In this document: one piece after another, positions 52,929-62,004 of the stretch
How the letters are laid out: each line of letters begins with the position of its first letter
How positions within the stretch are numbered: position 1 is the stretch's first letter
Assembly (NCBI RefSeq): GCF_032229525.1
Contig: NZ_JAVTWB010000112.1
Span: forward strand, 6,168 to 70,167
Reading direction: 5' to 3'
Length of the DNA: 64,000 nt
Source: Accumulibacter sp032229525
Lineage (GTDB): Bacteria > Pseudomonadota > Gammaproteobacteria > Burkholderiales > Rhodocyclaceae
The notes under the pieces: generated by a model
Database searches by the model: none
Seen by the model: the letters and a program-made list of their open reading frames with translations, nothing else
Told to the model about the DNA's origin: nothing
Program-made: the position numbers and the translations under genes

Positions 52929-54596
52929 ATGAGTTACCAAGTTCTGGCACGCAAGTGGCGCCCGCGAACGTTTGCCAGCCTGGTCGGCCAGGAGCACGTC
53001 GTCCGCGCACTGACGCACGCACTGACCGAGCAGCGCCTGCACCACGCCTACCTGTTCACCGGCACCCGTGGCGTCGGCAAGACGACCCTGGCGCGCATCT
53101 TGGCCAAGGCCCTCAATTGCGAGGCCGGGGTCAGCGCGACCCCTTGCGGCACTTGCTCCGCCTGCCTGGAGATCGACAGCGGACGTTTTGTCGACCTGCT
53201 CGAAGTCGACGCGGCGACCAACACCAAGGTCGACGAGATGCGGCAGCTGCTCGAGAACGCGGTCTACGCACCGACCCGTGGCCGCTTCAAGGTCTACGTT
53301 ATCGACGAAGTGCACATGCTCTCGAACTCGGCGTTCAACGCCATGTTGAAGACCCTCGAAGAGCCGCCGGAACACGTCAAGTTCATCCTCGCCACCACCG
53401 ACCCGCAGAAAATCCCGGTCACCGTCCTCTCGCGCTGCCTGCAGTTCAACCTCAAGCAGATGACGCAGCCGCTGATCGCCGGCCATCTCAAGCACATCCT
53501 CGAAGTCGAGGCGATCAGCGCCGAGCTCGCTGCCTTGCAGCTGCTGGCGCGTTCGGCGTCGGGCAGCATGCGCGACGCGCTGTCGCTACTCGACCAGGCG
53601 ATCGCCCACGGTGCGGGCAAGGTCGAGGAAGCGCAGGTACGCGAGATGCTCGGTGCCGTCGACCTCGACCACCTGTTCTCCATCCTCGACGCCCTGCTTG
53701 CCGGCGACGCCGCAGCGATGCTGCAGGTGGCCGACGAGATGGCGGCGCGCAGCCTGTCTTTCGATGCCGCCCTGCAGGAGATGGCCAGCCTGTTCACCCG
53801 CCTGCAGGTCGCCCAACTGGCGCCGACGGCGATCGCTGACGATCTGCCCGAGCGCCAGCGGATGCAGGCGCTGGCGGCTGCACTTGACCCCGAGTTCGTC
53901 CAGCTGGCTTACCAGATCGCCGTCCATGGGCGTCAGGAACTACCCCTGGCGCCTGATGAACTGGCCGGCTTCATCATGACGCTGCTGCGCCTGCATGCCT
54001 TCCGCCCGGCTGCGGGCGATCATCGCCCCGGTGGCCGCGCGACGCCCGCCGAGGCGTCCGCGGACCGTCCGGCAGTGGCGCCGGCATCGCCGTCGGGCAG
54101 CGCGCTGGCGCCGGCCGCCAGCCACGCGTCGGCGGCTGTGCCAGTTGTGGAGCTGAAGGCCGTTCCTGCGGAGCCCCTGCCGGCTGCCGCTCGCGCGGCG
54201 TCTGTCCAGCCAGCGCCAGCGGCCGCTGACTGGCACGATATCCTGGCGACACTGAGGATCAGCGGCATGGCGCGTGAGCTCGGGCAGCACTGCGAGTTGC
54301 GCGAGTTGACGGGAGAGCGGATCCTTCTTCGCCTGTCGCCGACCCATCGCCATCTGCTGATGAAACCAGCGCAGGACAAACTGCAGCAGGTGCTTTCCGA
54401 GCATTTCGGTAGACCGCTGAAGCTGCTGGTCGAACTCGAAGCGATCTCCGGCGACACCCCCGCCGCGGCCGCGGAACGCGGCCGGCGAGACCGTCAGGAG
54501 CGCGCCATTGCCGCGGTCGAACAGGATGGTTTCGTGCGTGAGGTGATCGAGATGTTCGACGCCACCCTGATCGAATCTTCCATAAAACCCCATTAA
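52929..54596 (+). CDS. dnaX: DNA polymerase III subunits gamma and tau
   Basis: The clamp-loader ATPase, 555 residues. Walker A is GTRGVGKTTLARI (about 45), the zinc module is CEAGVSATPCGTCSAC (about 64-79), Walker B is VYVIDEVHML, and SRC (sensor) follows in LSRCLQF. An Ala/Pro-rich linker (about 365-430) leads to a tau-like C-terminal domain. I saw no slippery A-run for programmed frameshifting, so a separate gamma form is not supported. It heads dnaX-ybaB-recR. Confidence 0.96.
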   Translation: MSYQVLARKWRPRTFASLVGQEHVVRALTHALTEQRLHHAYLFTGTRGVGKTTLARILAKALNCEAGVSATPCGTCSACLEIDSGRFVDLLEVDAATNTKVDEMRQLLENAVYAPTRGRFKVYVIDEVHMLSNSAFNAMLKTLEEPPEHVKFILATTDPQKIPVTVLSRCLQFNLKQMTQPLIAGHLKHILEVEAISAELAALQLLARSASGSMRDALSLLDQAIAHGAGKVEEAQVREMLGAVDLDHLFSILDALLAGDAAAMLQVADEMAARSLSFDAALQEMASLFTRLQVAQLAPTAIADDLPERQRMQALAAALDPEFVQLAYQIAVHGRQELPLAPDELAGFIMTLLRLHAFRPAAGDHRPGGRATPAEASADRPAVAPASPSGSALAPAASHASAAVPVVELKAVPAEPLPAAARAASVQPAPAAADWHDILATLRISGMARELGQHCELRELTGERILLRLSPTHRHLLMKPAQDKLQQVLSEHFGRPLKLLVELEAISGDTPAAAAERGRRDRQERAIAAVEQDGFVREVIEMFDATLIESSIKPH

Positions 54597-54624
54597 CCCT
54601 TCAATCCGGATCGAGGCAATAAAG

Positions 54625-54948
54625 ATGATGAAAGGCGGAATCGCGGGCCTGATGAAACAGGCCCAGCAAATGCAGGACAACATGAAAAAGACGCAAGAGG
54701 AGCTGGCGCAGCTCGAAGTCGAGGGTCAGTCCGGCGCCGGCATGGTCAAGATCGTGATGACCTGCGGTCACAACGTGCGCCGGGTGGCCATCGATCCCTC
54801 GGTAATGGACGACCGGGAAATGCTCGAAGATCTCGTGGCGGCCGCCCTCAACGACGCCACCAGGCGTGCCGAAGAACTCTCGCAGGAGCGCATGGCCGGC
54901 TTCTCTGCCGGCCTCAATCTGCCGCCCGGGTTCAAATTGCCGTTCTGA
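54625..54948 (+). CDS. ybaB: YbaB/EbfC nucleoid-associated protein
   Basis: A small 107-residue DNA-binding protein (MMKGGIAGLMKQAQQMQDNMKKTQEEL), matching the YbaB family in length and pattern. It lies between dnaX and recR as in most bacteria. Either of the two adjacent ATGs (54625, 54628) may be used. Its stop shares a base with the recR start (TGATG). Confidence 0.94.
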   Translation: MMKGGIAGLMKQAQQMQDNMKKTQEELAQLEVEGQSGAGMVKIVMTCGHNVRRVAIDPSVMDDREMLEDLVAAALNDATRRAEELSQERMAGFSAGLNLPPGFKLPF

Positions 54949-55550
54949 TGGCGACACCGTCAAGCCTCGAATCACTGATCGAGGCTTTGCGCTGTCTGCC
55001 AGGCGTCGGCCCGAAGTCCGCCCAGCGCATGGCCTACCATCTGATGCAGCACGACCGGACGGGCGCCGAGCGCCTGTCCGGTGCTCTCCAGTTGGCGCTC
55101 GACGCGCTACGGCATTGCCAGCGCTGCAACACCCTCACCGAAGCCGAGATCTGCGATCGCTGCCAATCGACCAGGCGTGATGCCAGCCTGCTGTGCGTCG
55201 TCGAAACGCCGGTCGACATGAACATGATGGAGCAGACGCACGCCTATTCCGGCTTGTACTACGTCCTGATGGGCCGTGTCTCACCGCTCGACGGCATCGG
55301 CCCGCGCGAGCTTCACCTTGACCGTCTGCTGGCCCGTTCCTGCGACGGCGTCGTGCGCGAGGTGATCATCGCCACCAATTACACCAATGAGGGCGAAGCC
55401 ACCGCGCATTACCTCTCCGAAATGCTCAAGAGCCGCGGCGTCAGCGTGTCGCGCATCGCGCGCGGCGTACCGGTCGGCGGCGAACTCGAGTACGTCGATG
55501 CCGGGACACTGGCGCAGGCGCTGCGCGAGCGCCGGCCGCTTGCCCCGTAA
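54948..55550 (+). CDS. recR: Recombination protein RecR
   Basis: Works with RecF and RecO to load RecA at gaps. The 200-residue protein has an N-terminal helix-hairpin-helix (LRCLPGVGPKSAQRMAYHL), a four-cysteine zinc finger (CQRCNTLTEAEICDRC), and a Toprim domain (LLCVVETPVDMNMMEQTHAYSGLYYVL). Translation is coupled to ybaB. Confidence 0.96.
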   Translation: MATPSSLESLIEALRCLPGVGPKSAQRMAYHLMQHDRTGAERLSGALQLALDALRHCQRCNTLTEAEICDRCQSTRRDASLLCVVETPVDMNMMEQTHAYSGLYYVLMGRVSPLDGIGPRELHLDRLLARSCDGVVREVIIATNYTNEGEATAHYLSEMLKSRGVSVSRIARGVPVGGELEYVDAGTLAQALRERRPLAP

Positions 55551-55580
55551 GCATTCCGGATCATTGCCCAGGGCGGGCGG

Positions 55581-56909
55581 TTATTGCTGCCCGTGCCCCT
55601 TCAGTTTTCCTGCGATGGCCTGAGTCGCCATGATCTTGGACCAGAAGCTGTTGTTGCCGGCAGCGGACGCGACCGGCTGACTCGAGAAGAAAGCGACCAC
55701 AACGTCGGCGTCGCGATTGATATAGATCACCTGCCCGTAAATACCGACGGCAGCGTACTCGCCTTTCTGCTCGTCAAGTATCCACCACATGTTCTTGTAG
55801 GCGACCCAGGCGGCGCCCTTGTATCTTTCGTTGTTCTTCATCTTCTGCTTGTCTTTGGCGTCGAGCGTGATCGATGCGTCGACCCAGTCGGCGGGAACTA
55901 CCTGCTGACCATTGAATTTCCCCCGGTCGAGAATCATCTTGCCGAATCGTGCCGCATCTCTCAGCGTGCTGTTGAAGCCCCCCGTGGCGATGCCCATATA
56001 GGCGCGGTCGACGACCGTGTAGGCGTCGTGCTCGGCGCCGAGCTTCGACCAGATATGCTGTTGGATAAAGCGGTCATAGGGCAGGCCAGATATTCTCGCG
56101 ATCAACCAGCCGAGGACGTCTGAATTGGCGGAGTTATAGTCGAAAACTTCGCCAGCGACTTCTTTTGTGTTTGGCCGAATGAACTTGGACAGAAAGTCGT
56201 GAATGCCATAGATCTCGGTGCTCTGGGGTTCGGCGTCCCTGCCACCCGGCACTCTGGCCATGTTCATGGCCGGACCATAGTATTTCAGGAAGTCCGAGTT
56301 CGGGTCGGTGTAGTTTTCCTTGAAGTCGATCGAAGAGCTGTGGTCAAGAACGTTTTGAATTGTCACCCGCTCGAAGCCGCTGCCTTTCAGTTCCGGAATG
56401 TATTTGGCAGGCGAGTCATTCAAATTGACCTTGCCCTCGGCGAGCAGGATGCCGAAGGCAGTACTCGTCAGCGACTTGGTCGCGGAAAACCAGATGTGCT
56501 GGTAATCCCTGCTCAGGCCGTTGAAATAGCGTTCATAGCGGATGTCGTCGCCCTTGAGCACCAGGTAGCCATCGGTGTAGTTCTCCTCTAGTACCTGATC
56601 GACGGTCTTGTCGTCGCCGTTTGCGTCCTTCAGCCGGATTTGCCCAATGTCGCTGTCGACGTCTTCTTTCAGCGGGTATATTTTGCCCGCGCGCGGGACC
56701 ATCAGTACGTTCAATGGCGCGCCGGCATTGCGAAAAGCCCATTGGCTATAGGGGTGTTGCCGGTAGTTGCCGAAGGTTACCTGGCTTTCCTTGCTCGGCG
56801 GAAAGCCGTCCATCACCTCCTTCGGGGTGGCCACTGCGGCGGCCTGCGCCGAGGCAACGTGGGTCACCAACAGGGTCAGCGCAAGGGCGCGTCCAATGGC
56901 AGTTTTCAT
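55581..56909 (-). CDS. Secreted serine hydrolase, class C beta-lactamase fold (NylB-like)
   Basis: A 442-residue exported hydrolase. A signal peptide (about 1-24, cleaved after AQA) precedes the beta-lactamase-fold domain with SATK (Ser142, Lys145) as the catalytic SxxK and YNS (Tyr258) as the second element. The family includes 6-aminohexanoate-dimer hydrolase, esterases and D-aminopeptidases; the substrate is open. I chose ATG 56909 for the clean signal peptide. GC content is clearly lower than in neighbouring genes. It is 42 bp downstream of an outer-membrane barrel gene. Confidence 0.82.
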   Translation of the reverse strand: MKTAIGRALALTLLVTHVASAQAAAVATPKEVMDGFPPSKESQVTFGNYRQHPYSQWAFRNAGAPLNVLMVPRAGKIYPLKEDVDSDIGQIRLKDANGDDKTVDQVLEENYTDGYLVLKGDDIRYERYFNGLSRDYQHIWFSATKSLTSTAFGILLAEGKVNLNDSPAKYIPELKGSGFERVTIQNVLDHSSSIDFKENYTDPNSDFLKYYGPAMNMARVPGGRDAEPQSTEIYGIHDFLSKFIRPNTKEVAGEVFDYNSANSDVLGWLIARISGLPYDRFIQQHIWSKLGAEHDAYTVVDRAYMGIATGGFNSTLRDAARFGKMILDRGKFNGQQVVPADWVDASITLDAKDKQKMKNNERYKGAAWVAYKNMWWILDEQKGEYAAVGIYGQVIYINRDADVVVAFFSSQPVASAAGNNSFWSKIMATQAIAGKLKGHGQQ

Positions 56910-56951
56910 CTTGTCTTTTCTCCTTACAGCGGTGTTCATCGGGGTCAATGT

Positions 56952-57797
56952 CTAGAAGTAGGTGGTCAAATAGAGGAAAGCATTCCAGTCGTTTTTCAGG
57001 CCGGAATTCGCGTCGCGCCGGTACGAGAGGAGATCGGCGTCAACGTTCTTTTGCCCCAGGAGGGTCCACGTCAGGGTGGGTGTGATCTTGCCGGCAACCG
57101 TGATGTCGAGGTGGCCAGCACCCTCGCCGGAAAGGTTTCCCGACACGAAGCGGGTGTAGCCGCCCCAGAACTGCACATAAGCACCATCCCACCAGTTGTC
57201 CGGGCTATAGACCAGCAGGGGCGAGATGTTCAAGCCGAGGCCGTTGTAGCTCCCGAACTTCTTGTCCCAGGAGTTCACCACGTTCATTGGCAGGTACAGA
57301 CTCCATTGCCTGTTGATGCCGAATGCGGGGAGCGCGCCAAACGACAGCACGTTTTGTCCATCGGTCCCCTTTAGCTCGCCGGCCAGCTGCAAATCGATCT
57401 GGGTCGCCCAGCCCCGGTATCCTGAGGTGACGGCATAATCCATCTCGAGCAGGTGAAACCATCGCGCGCGCGCATTGGTGAATCCGGAGTTGCTGCCAGG
57501 TACTTTATTGCCGGAGTGCTCGCCATAGCCGGCGTTGAAAAAGATCATGTCTTTTTTGGATAACCCGAGGTTGCCGGCAACCCTCAGCTCGGTCATGTGT
57601 TCACCGTTCGTGTAGTCGGTGTATTTCGGGCCGGCGCCAAGGTAGGTGTAGATCTTGGTCGGATCCGAGGCATCGATGTTTTCACCCTGCGGCTTGTCAT
57701 CCGTGGCGTGCAGCGGGTTACTGACCGCCAGCAGCGCAAGCGTGAGGCCTGCGCTGCTGACTGTGGTTTTTCGCAAAACTCTGGTGATTCTGGACAT
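56952..57797 (-). CDS. Outer-membrane beta-barrel protein
   Basis: A 281-residue exported protein with an N-terminal signal peptide (about 1-31, ending NPLHA). Alternating amphipathic strands rich in aromatic residues run to the C-terminus, which ends in phenylalanine (LYLTTYF), the usual signature for outer-membrane insertion. It resembles small substrate-specific porins, but I cannot name the family. Probably co-transcribed with the downstream hydrolase, suggesting a pair for uptake and cleavage of some oligomer. GC is lower than surroundings. Confidence 0.72.
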   Translation of the reverse strand: MSRITRVLRKTTVSSAGLTLALLAVSNPLHATDDKPQGENIDASDPTKIYTYLGAGPKYTDYTNGEHMTELRVAGNLGLSKKDMIFFNAGYGEHSGNKVPGSNSGFTNARARWFHLLEMDYAVTSGYRGWATQIDLQLAGELKGTDGQNVLSFGALPAFGINRQWSLYLPMNVVNSWDKKFGSYNGLGLNISPLLVYSPDNWWDGAYVQFWGGYTRFVSGNLSGEGAGHLDITVAGKITPTLTWTLLGQKNVDADLLSYRRDANSGLKNDWNAFLYLTTYF

Positions 57798-57846
57798 CGT
57801 TTTTCCTTTCGCTTGCTGCGTGAATATCGATCAAGAAAGGGCCTCG

Positions 57847-58818
57847 CTACGACCCGGATGCCGCCACCGACCCGAGCCTGGCCGACGCAAGAGATTGGAA
57901 CGGTGGGTCGGCGGTAGCGACCACTTCACAGCGCACCAGCGCCCCGCTTCGGGTGTAGGCACTGAGCAGCGCCTGGCGCAGTTGGTCGAGCGTCTCGCCG
58001 AGCACCGCGTTCTCCGGCCTGACGTAGAGGACCACGAAGTGCGTGCGGCCCAATTTGGTGACCGCCATATCGAGGAAGGTGAACGGTCGTCCGTGCAGGG
58101 CCTCGTTCGCGACGTGGTGGGCAATGCGCACCGATTCGGGTGCCGCCGCCGCCCCCGCCGTCTCTCTGAGCGCCGCACGGAGCATCGCCAGCGGCTGGGG
58201 GAGCATGATCAACTGCAGAACCAGTACGATCAGGGCGTCAGCGATGGGAAGCAGAACCTCGGCGGGGGTGGCGATCAGCAGCGGCGTGAGCAGCAGGGCG
58301 GCGCCGGCGCCGGCGCTGAGCGCTCCGTCTACCACTGCAGCGCGCATCTCGGTGCGCAGCAACTCGCTCCTCCGTTGGCTACGCCGCCAGGCGCGATGGA
58401 ACTGCCAGGCCAGTCCGGCGCAGATGGTCACCATCGTTACCGTGTAGACCAGGATCGGCCCCATGATCAGCGCCGGCACGTCACCACCGGCGAGGTAAAC
58501 CACGATCTTCTCGCCGGAGCTGAACAGGGCGAACACGAGAATGCCGATCAGCACCAGCGAGCGGAAGCTGACGTAGAGCGATTCGTAGGCCTCGTAGCCG
58601 AAAGGGTAGCGGTGGTCGGCCGGGCGGCGTACGGCGCGCGCTACGCGCGCTGCGATCAGTGCAGCAACGAAGTTGACGCCGGAGTAAAGGCCGTCGACCA
58701 GCAGCGCGTCAGAGCGCGACAACAGCGCGGCGGTCACCCCCGCCACGGCCATGAAAAGGCTGGCCCACTGTCCCACAGCCAGGGCGCGGGTCTCGATCGT
58801 CACGGCGTTCTTGGTCAT
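57847..58818 (-). CDS. CDF-family cation efflux transporter
   Basis: A 323-residue cation diffusion facilitator with about five to six transmembrane helices (for example GQWASLFMAVAGVTAALL and SFRSLVLIGILVFALFSSG). The metal-site aspartate is in LLVDGLYSGVNF, where many CDFs have HxxxD/DxxxD. The motif HRYPFGYEAYES is in the usual position after TM2. A C-terminal cytoplasmic domain follows. The metal is unknown. It is divergent from the AraC-type gene. Confidence 0.84.
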   Translation of the reverse strand: MTKNAVTIETRALAVGQWASLFMAVAGVTAALLSRSDALLVDGLYSGVNFVAALIAARVARAVRRPADHRYPFGYEAYESLYVSFRSLVLIGILVFALFSSGEKIVVYLAGGDVPALIMGPILVYTVTMVTICAGLAWQFHRAWRRSQRRSELLRTEMRAAVVDGALSAGAGAALLLTPLLIATPAEVLLPIADALIVLVLQLIMLPQPLAMLRAALRETAGAAAAPESVRIAHHVANEALHGRPFTFLDMAVTKLGRTHFVVLYVRPENAVLGETLDQLRQALLSAYTRSGALVRCEVVATADPPFQSLASARLGSVAASGS

Positions 58819-58970
58819 GTGGCGGGCTAGCTCCCTCGCGGATCGGCTCCCGGGATTTGGTCCGCCATGCTAAGCAAGGACGGGGGTTGGAAAAAGCCGT
58901 ATCCTGCCAATTTTCAGCTTGTGCGGGCCGCGTTTCCTGTCGGCAACGGTCTGCTCGGGAGCCGCCACCA

Positions 58971-59897
58971 GTGATTCACCATGAAGCGATCGCCACCGAC
59001 GACGTGGATGAATTGTTCTCGTGGTCCGCGGGCTGGGACTTCGAGATCGTGCAACTGTCGCCGGGCGCACTGGGTTTTCGCTCTCGCCTGGTTGTACTGC
59101 CCGGGGTGATCTTGCGCTGGGAGTTCTGGGGCCAGCGCCTGCGCAGTTGCCATCTCAATCACTCGGAGAACCTGTCCATCGGTCTGCTGCTCGCTACCGA
59201 GCGGGCGCCGGTGTGGAAAGGACGCGAGGTCGCTATCGGTCAGGCTCTGGTATTCGGCTCCGACGAGCAGGAGTACGTCAGCCCCGAGGGCATGCACTGC
59301 CTCAACATCGAAATCGCCCGCGAGTTGCTGGCTGATTGGGGGCTGGCGGCGCCAGTCGGCGGCTTGGTCGACGTCGAGCCAACAGCCTTGTGCAGGCTGC
59401 TTGCCGAGTGCCGCTACGCGAGCGCTCTGCCCGGCGGCGATGCCACAGCCGAGAGCACCAGGGTGGCCCTGATCTTGCGCGAGCGAATCGTCGCGCGACT
59501 GATCGAGGCACTCGGCGGCACCAATCAGGCCGTCTCGGCCGCCACACGAAGCGCCAGCCAGGAGCGCAAGTTTGCGCTGGTCAAGGGCGCCGAGACGGCC
59601 GCCCTGGCTTGCAGCCGGGAGATCGATGGCGAGTGCCTGGCAGCCGAGCTTCACATTTCGCAACGCACCCTTCATCGTGCCATCAAGGAGTGGTCCGGAT
59701 TCGGGCCGCAGGCTTATTTTCAGCTCCTGCGGCTGCACCGTTTTCGCCGCCAGCTCCTGTTTGGCGGGGCGGTTGATGAATCCATCACCGCCACGGCCCA
59801 CGGGCTCGGTTTCGAGAACATGGGTCGCCTGGCCAGGCTCTATCGAAGCTATTTCGGCGAGCTACCGCGAGAAACACGCCGCCGAGCAAGGCTCTAA
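58971..59897 (+). CDS. AraC-family transcriptional regulator
   Basis: A roughly 308-residue regulator from GTG 58971. The C-terminal region (about 205-305) has the two helix-turn-helix units of AraC proteins: CLAAELHISQRTLHRAIKEWSG and ITATAHGLGFENMGRLARLYRSYFGELP. The N-terminal domain (about 1-190) is a ligand/dimerisation region. The frame is open upstream to 58857, but that extension is not family-like. It is divergent from the CDF gene and may control it or the nearby barrel/hydrolase pair. Confidence 0.83.
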   Translation: MIHHEAIATDDVDELFSWSAGWDFEIVQLSPGALGFRSRLVVLPGVILRWEFWGQRLRSCHLNHSENLSIGLLLATERAPVWKGREVAIGQALVFGSDEQEYVSPEGMHCLNIEIARELLADWGLAAPVGGLVDVEPTALCRLLAECRYASALPGGDATAESTRVALILRERIVARLIEALGGTNQAVSAATRSASQERKFALVKGAETAALACSREIDGECLAAELHISQRTLHRAIKEWSGFGPQAYFQLLRLHRFRRQLLFGGAVDESITATAHGLGFENMGRLARLYRSYFGELPRETRRRARL

Positions 59898-60022
59898 AGC
59901 GCCTTCAACGCCGCTTGGGCGGAGCGATTGGCGTTGCCGACCCTCTGCCGGCGTCCGCCGTCGCCCCCGTGCGGAGCCCCGCGTAGGCAAGGCTGCTGAT
60001 TCTCCCTGCACCGAGTTTGGCG

Positions 60023-60028
60023 TATAAT
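60023..60028 (+). promoter_or_regulatory. -10 element of the petABC promoter
   Basis: A perfect TATAAT lies 51 bp upstream of the petA ATG. The -35 region at the expected distance (TTCTCC, 60000-60005) is weak. The element falls after the longest-frame start at 60017, supporting the later petA start. Confidence 0.5.
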
Positions 60029-60079
60029 GCCGCGGTTCAGTTCGTACCAACTTTCCATTACGTGCTAGGGATCAGCGCT

Positions 60080-60676
60080 ATGAGCAATGTGAGCAAAGTG
60101 GACGGCGGAAGGCGGCGGCTGGTCGTCGCGACCGCTGCCGTAGGCGGGGCCGGGGCGCTGGTTGCGCTCGTGCCTTTCCTGTCCAGCATGCTGCCGTCCG
60201 AGCGGGCCAAGGCAGCCGGGGCGCCGGTCGAAGTCGATATCGGCAACCTCGAAGTCGGGCAGATGATGACGGTCGAGTGGCGCGGCAAGCCGGTGTGGAT
60301 CATCAACCGCACGCCGCCGATGCTTGAAACGCTGCCCGAACTCAATGGTCAGGTGGCCGACCCTCATTCCGACAAGGACCAGCAACCGGAATACTGCAAG
60401 AACGAAACGCGTTCGATCAAACCGGAGTTCATGGTCGTGGTGGGAATCTGTACCCATCTTGGCTGTTCGCCAACGGCCAAGTTCAAGCACGGTCCCGCCG
60501 ACGGCATGGCCAGCGACTGGCTTGGTGGCTTCTTCTGCCCGTGTCACGGCTCCACCTTCGACTTTGCCGGCCGGGTCTTCAAGAACAAGCCGGCACCGGA
60601 CAACCTTGAGGTGCCACCGCACATGTATCTCTCGGATACACGCATCCTCATCGGTGAACACAAGAAGGGGGCTTAA
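60080..60676 (+). CDS. petA: Ubiquinol-cytochrome c reductase Rieske iron-sulfur subunit
   Basis: The Rieske subunit of complex III, 198 residues. A twin-arginine-type N-terminus (GGRRRLVV followed by a hydrophobic anchor) targets it folded to the membrane. The [2Fe-2S] ligands are in CTHLGC and CPCHGS. ATG 60080 is chosen because it gives the family N-terminus. First gene of petABC. Confidence 0.95.
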   Translation: MSNVSKVDGGRRRLVVATAAVGGAGALVALVPFLSSMLPSERAKAAGAPVEVDIGNLEVGQMMTVEWRGKPVWIINRTPPMLETLPELNGQVADPHSDKDQQPEYCKNETRSIKPEFMVVVGICTHLGCSPTAKFKHGPADGMASDWLGGFFCPCHGSTFDFAGRVFKNKPAPDNLEVPPHMYLSDTRILIGEHKKGA

Positions 60677-60679
60677 GCC

Positions 60680-61999
60680 ATGGCGTCGAACAGCAATTAC
60701 GAAAAGTACAAGTCCGACGGTTCCCTGCAGGGCAATCTGCTCGAGTGGTTTGACGCCCGTTTCCCGGCCACCTCGATGTGGCGCGGTCACCTCTCCGAGT
60801 ACTACGCACCGAAGAACTTCAACTTCTGGTACTTCTTTGGCTCGCTGGCCATGCTGGTGCTGGTCATCCAGATCGTCACCGGCATCTTCCTGGTCATGCA
60901 CTACAAGCCCGACGCCTCGCTCAACGCGAATGGCATCCCGCTTGCCTTCGCCAGTGTCGAATACATCATGCGCGACGTGCCCTGGGGCTGGTTGATTCGC
61001 TACATGCACTCGACCGGCGCTTCGGCGTTCTTCGTCGTCGTTTACCTGCACATGTTCCGCGGCATGCTCTATGGCTCGTACCGTCAGCCACGCGAACTGA
61101 TCTGGGTCTTCGGCACGCTGATCTTCCTGTGCTTGATGGCCGAGGCCTTCATGGGCTATCTCCTGCCCTGGGGACAAATGTCCTTCTGGGGTGCGCAGGT
61201 GATCGTCAACCTCTTTTCGGCCATTCCGCTGGTCGGCGAGCCTCTGTCGATCTGGATTCGTGGCGACTTCGTGGTCGGCGACGCAACGCTCAACCGCTTC
61301 TTCTCGTTCCACGTCATCGCCGTGCCGCTGGTGCTGCTCGGCCTGGTCGCCGCGCACATCCTCGCCCTGCACGAAGTCGGTTCGAACAACCCGGACGGCA
61401 TCGAGATCAAGAAGCGCAAGACCCCCGAAGGCATCCCGCTCGACGGCATCCCCTTCCACCCCTACTACTCGGTGAAGGATATCGTTGGCGTGGTCGTCTT
61501 CCTGATGGTCTTTTCGATCATCGTCTTCTTCGCACCGGAGGGTGGCGGCTACTTCCTCGAGTACAACAACTTCATCCCGGCCGATCCGCTCAAGACTCCA
61601 CAGCATATCGCTCCGGTCTGGTACTTCACGCCTTACTACTCGCTGCTGCGCGCCATGGTCTGGCCGCTGTTCGGCATTGATGCCAAGTTCTGGGGTGTCG
61701 TGGCGATGGGTGGTGGCGTTGTCATCCTGGCCTTCCTGCCGTGGCTCGACCGCAGCCCGGTCAAGTCGATCCGCTACCGCGGCCCGATCTTCAAGACCCT
61801 GCTGACCATTTTCGTCATCTCCTTTTTCATCCTTGGTTTCCTTGGCACGAAAGCACCGTCCTACGCTTTCTTCGGCGTTATCCCCGCCGCGCCGGTGGCG
61901 CAGCTTCTCAGTGCGTACTACTTCCTCTTCTTCCTGACCATGCCGTGGTGGTCGAAGATCGACAAGTACAAGCCGGAACCTGATCGCGTGACGATGTAA
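60680..61999 (+). CDS. petB: Cytochrome b of complex III
   Basis: The membrane quinol-oxidising core, 439 residues with eight or more helices. Haem-ligand histidines sit in GWLIRYMHSTGASAFFVVVYLHMFRG and in FSFHVIAVPLVLLGLVAAHILALH. The PEWY-type quinol site appears as the variant PVWY (IAPVWYFTPYYSLLRA). It follows petA by 3 bp. Confidence 0.95.
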   Translation: MASNSNYEKYKSDGSLQGNLLEWFDARFPATSMWRGHLSEYYAPKNFNFWYFFGSLAMLVLVIQIVTGIFLVMHYKPDASLNANGIPLAFASVEYIMRDVPWGWLIRYMHSTGASAFFVVVYLHMFRGMLYGSYRQPRELIWVFGTLIFLCLMAEAFMGYLLPWGQMSFWGAQVIVNLFSAIPLVGEPLSIWIRGDFVVGDATLNRFFSFHVIAVPLVLLGLVAAHILALHEVGSNNPDGIEIKKRKTPEGIPLDGIPFHPYYSVKDIVGVVVFLMVFSIIVFFAPEGGGYFLEYNNFIPADPLKTPQHIAPVWYFTPYYSLLRAMVWPLFGIDAKFWGVVAMGGGVVILAFLPWLDRSPVKSIRYRGPIFKTLLTIFVISFFILGFLGTKAPSYAFFGVIPAAPVAQLLSAYYFLFFLTMPWWSKIDKYKPEPDRVTM

Positions 62000-62004
62000 A
62001 GGGA

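Noticed and set aside
52929..54596. Programmed frameshift in dnaX producing gamma
   Set aside because: No slippery A-run or following hairpin was seen in the coding sequence.
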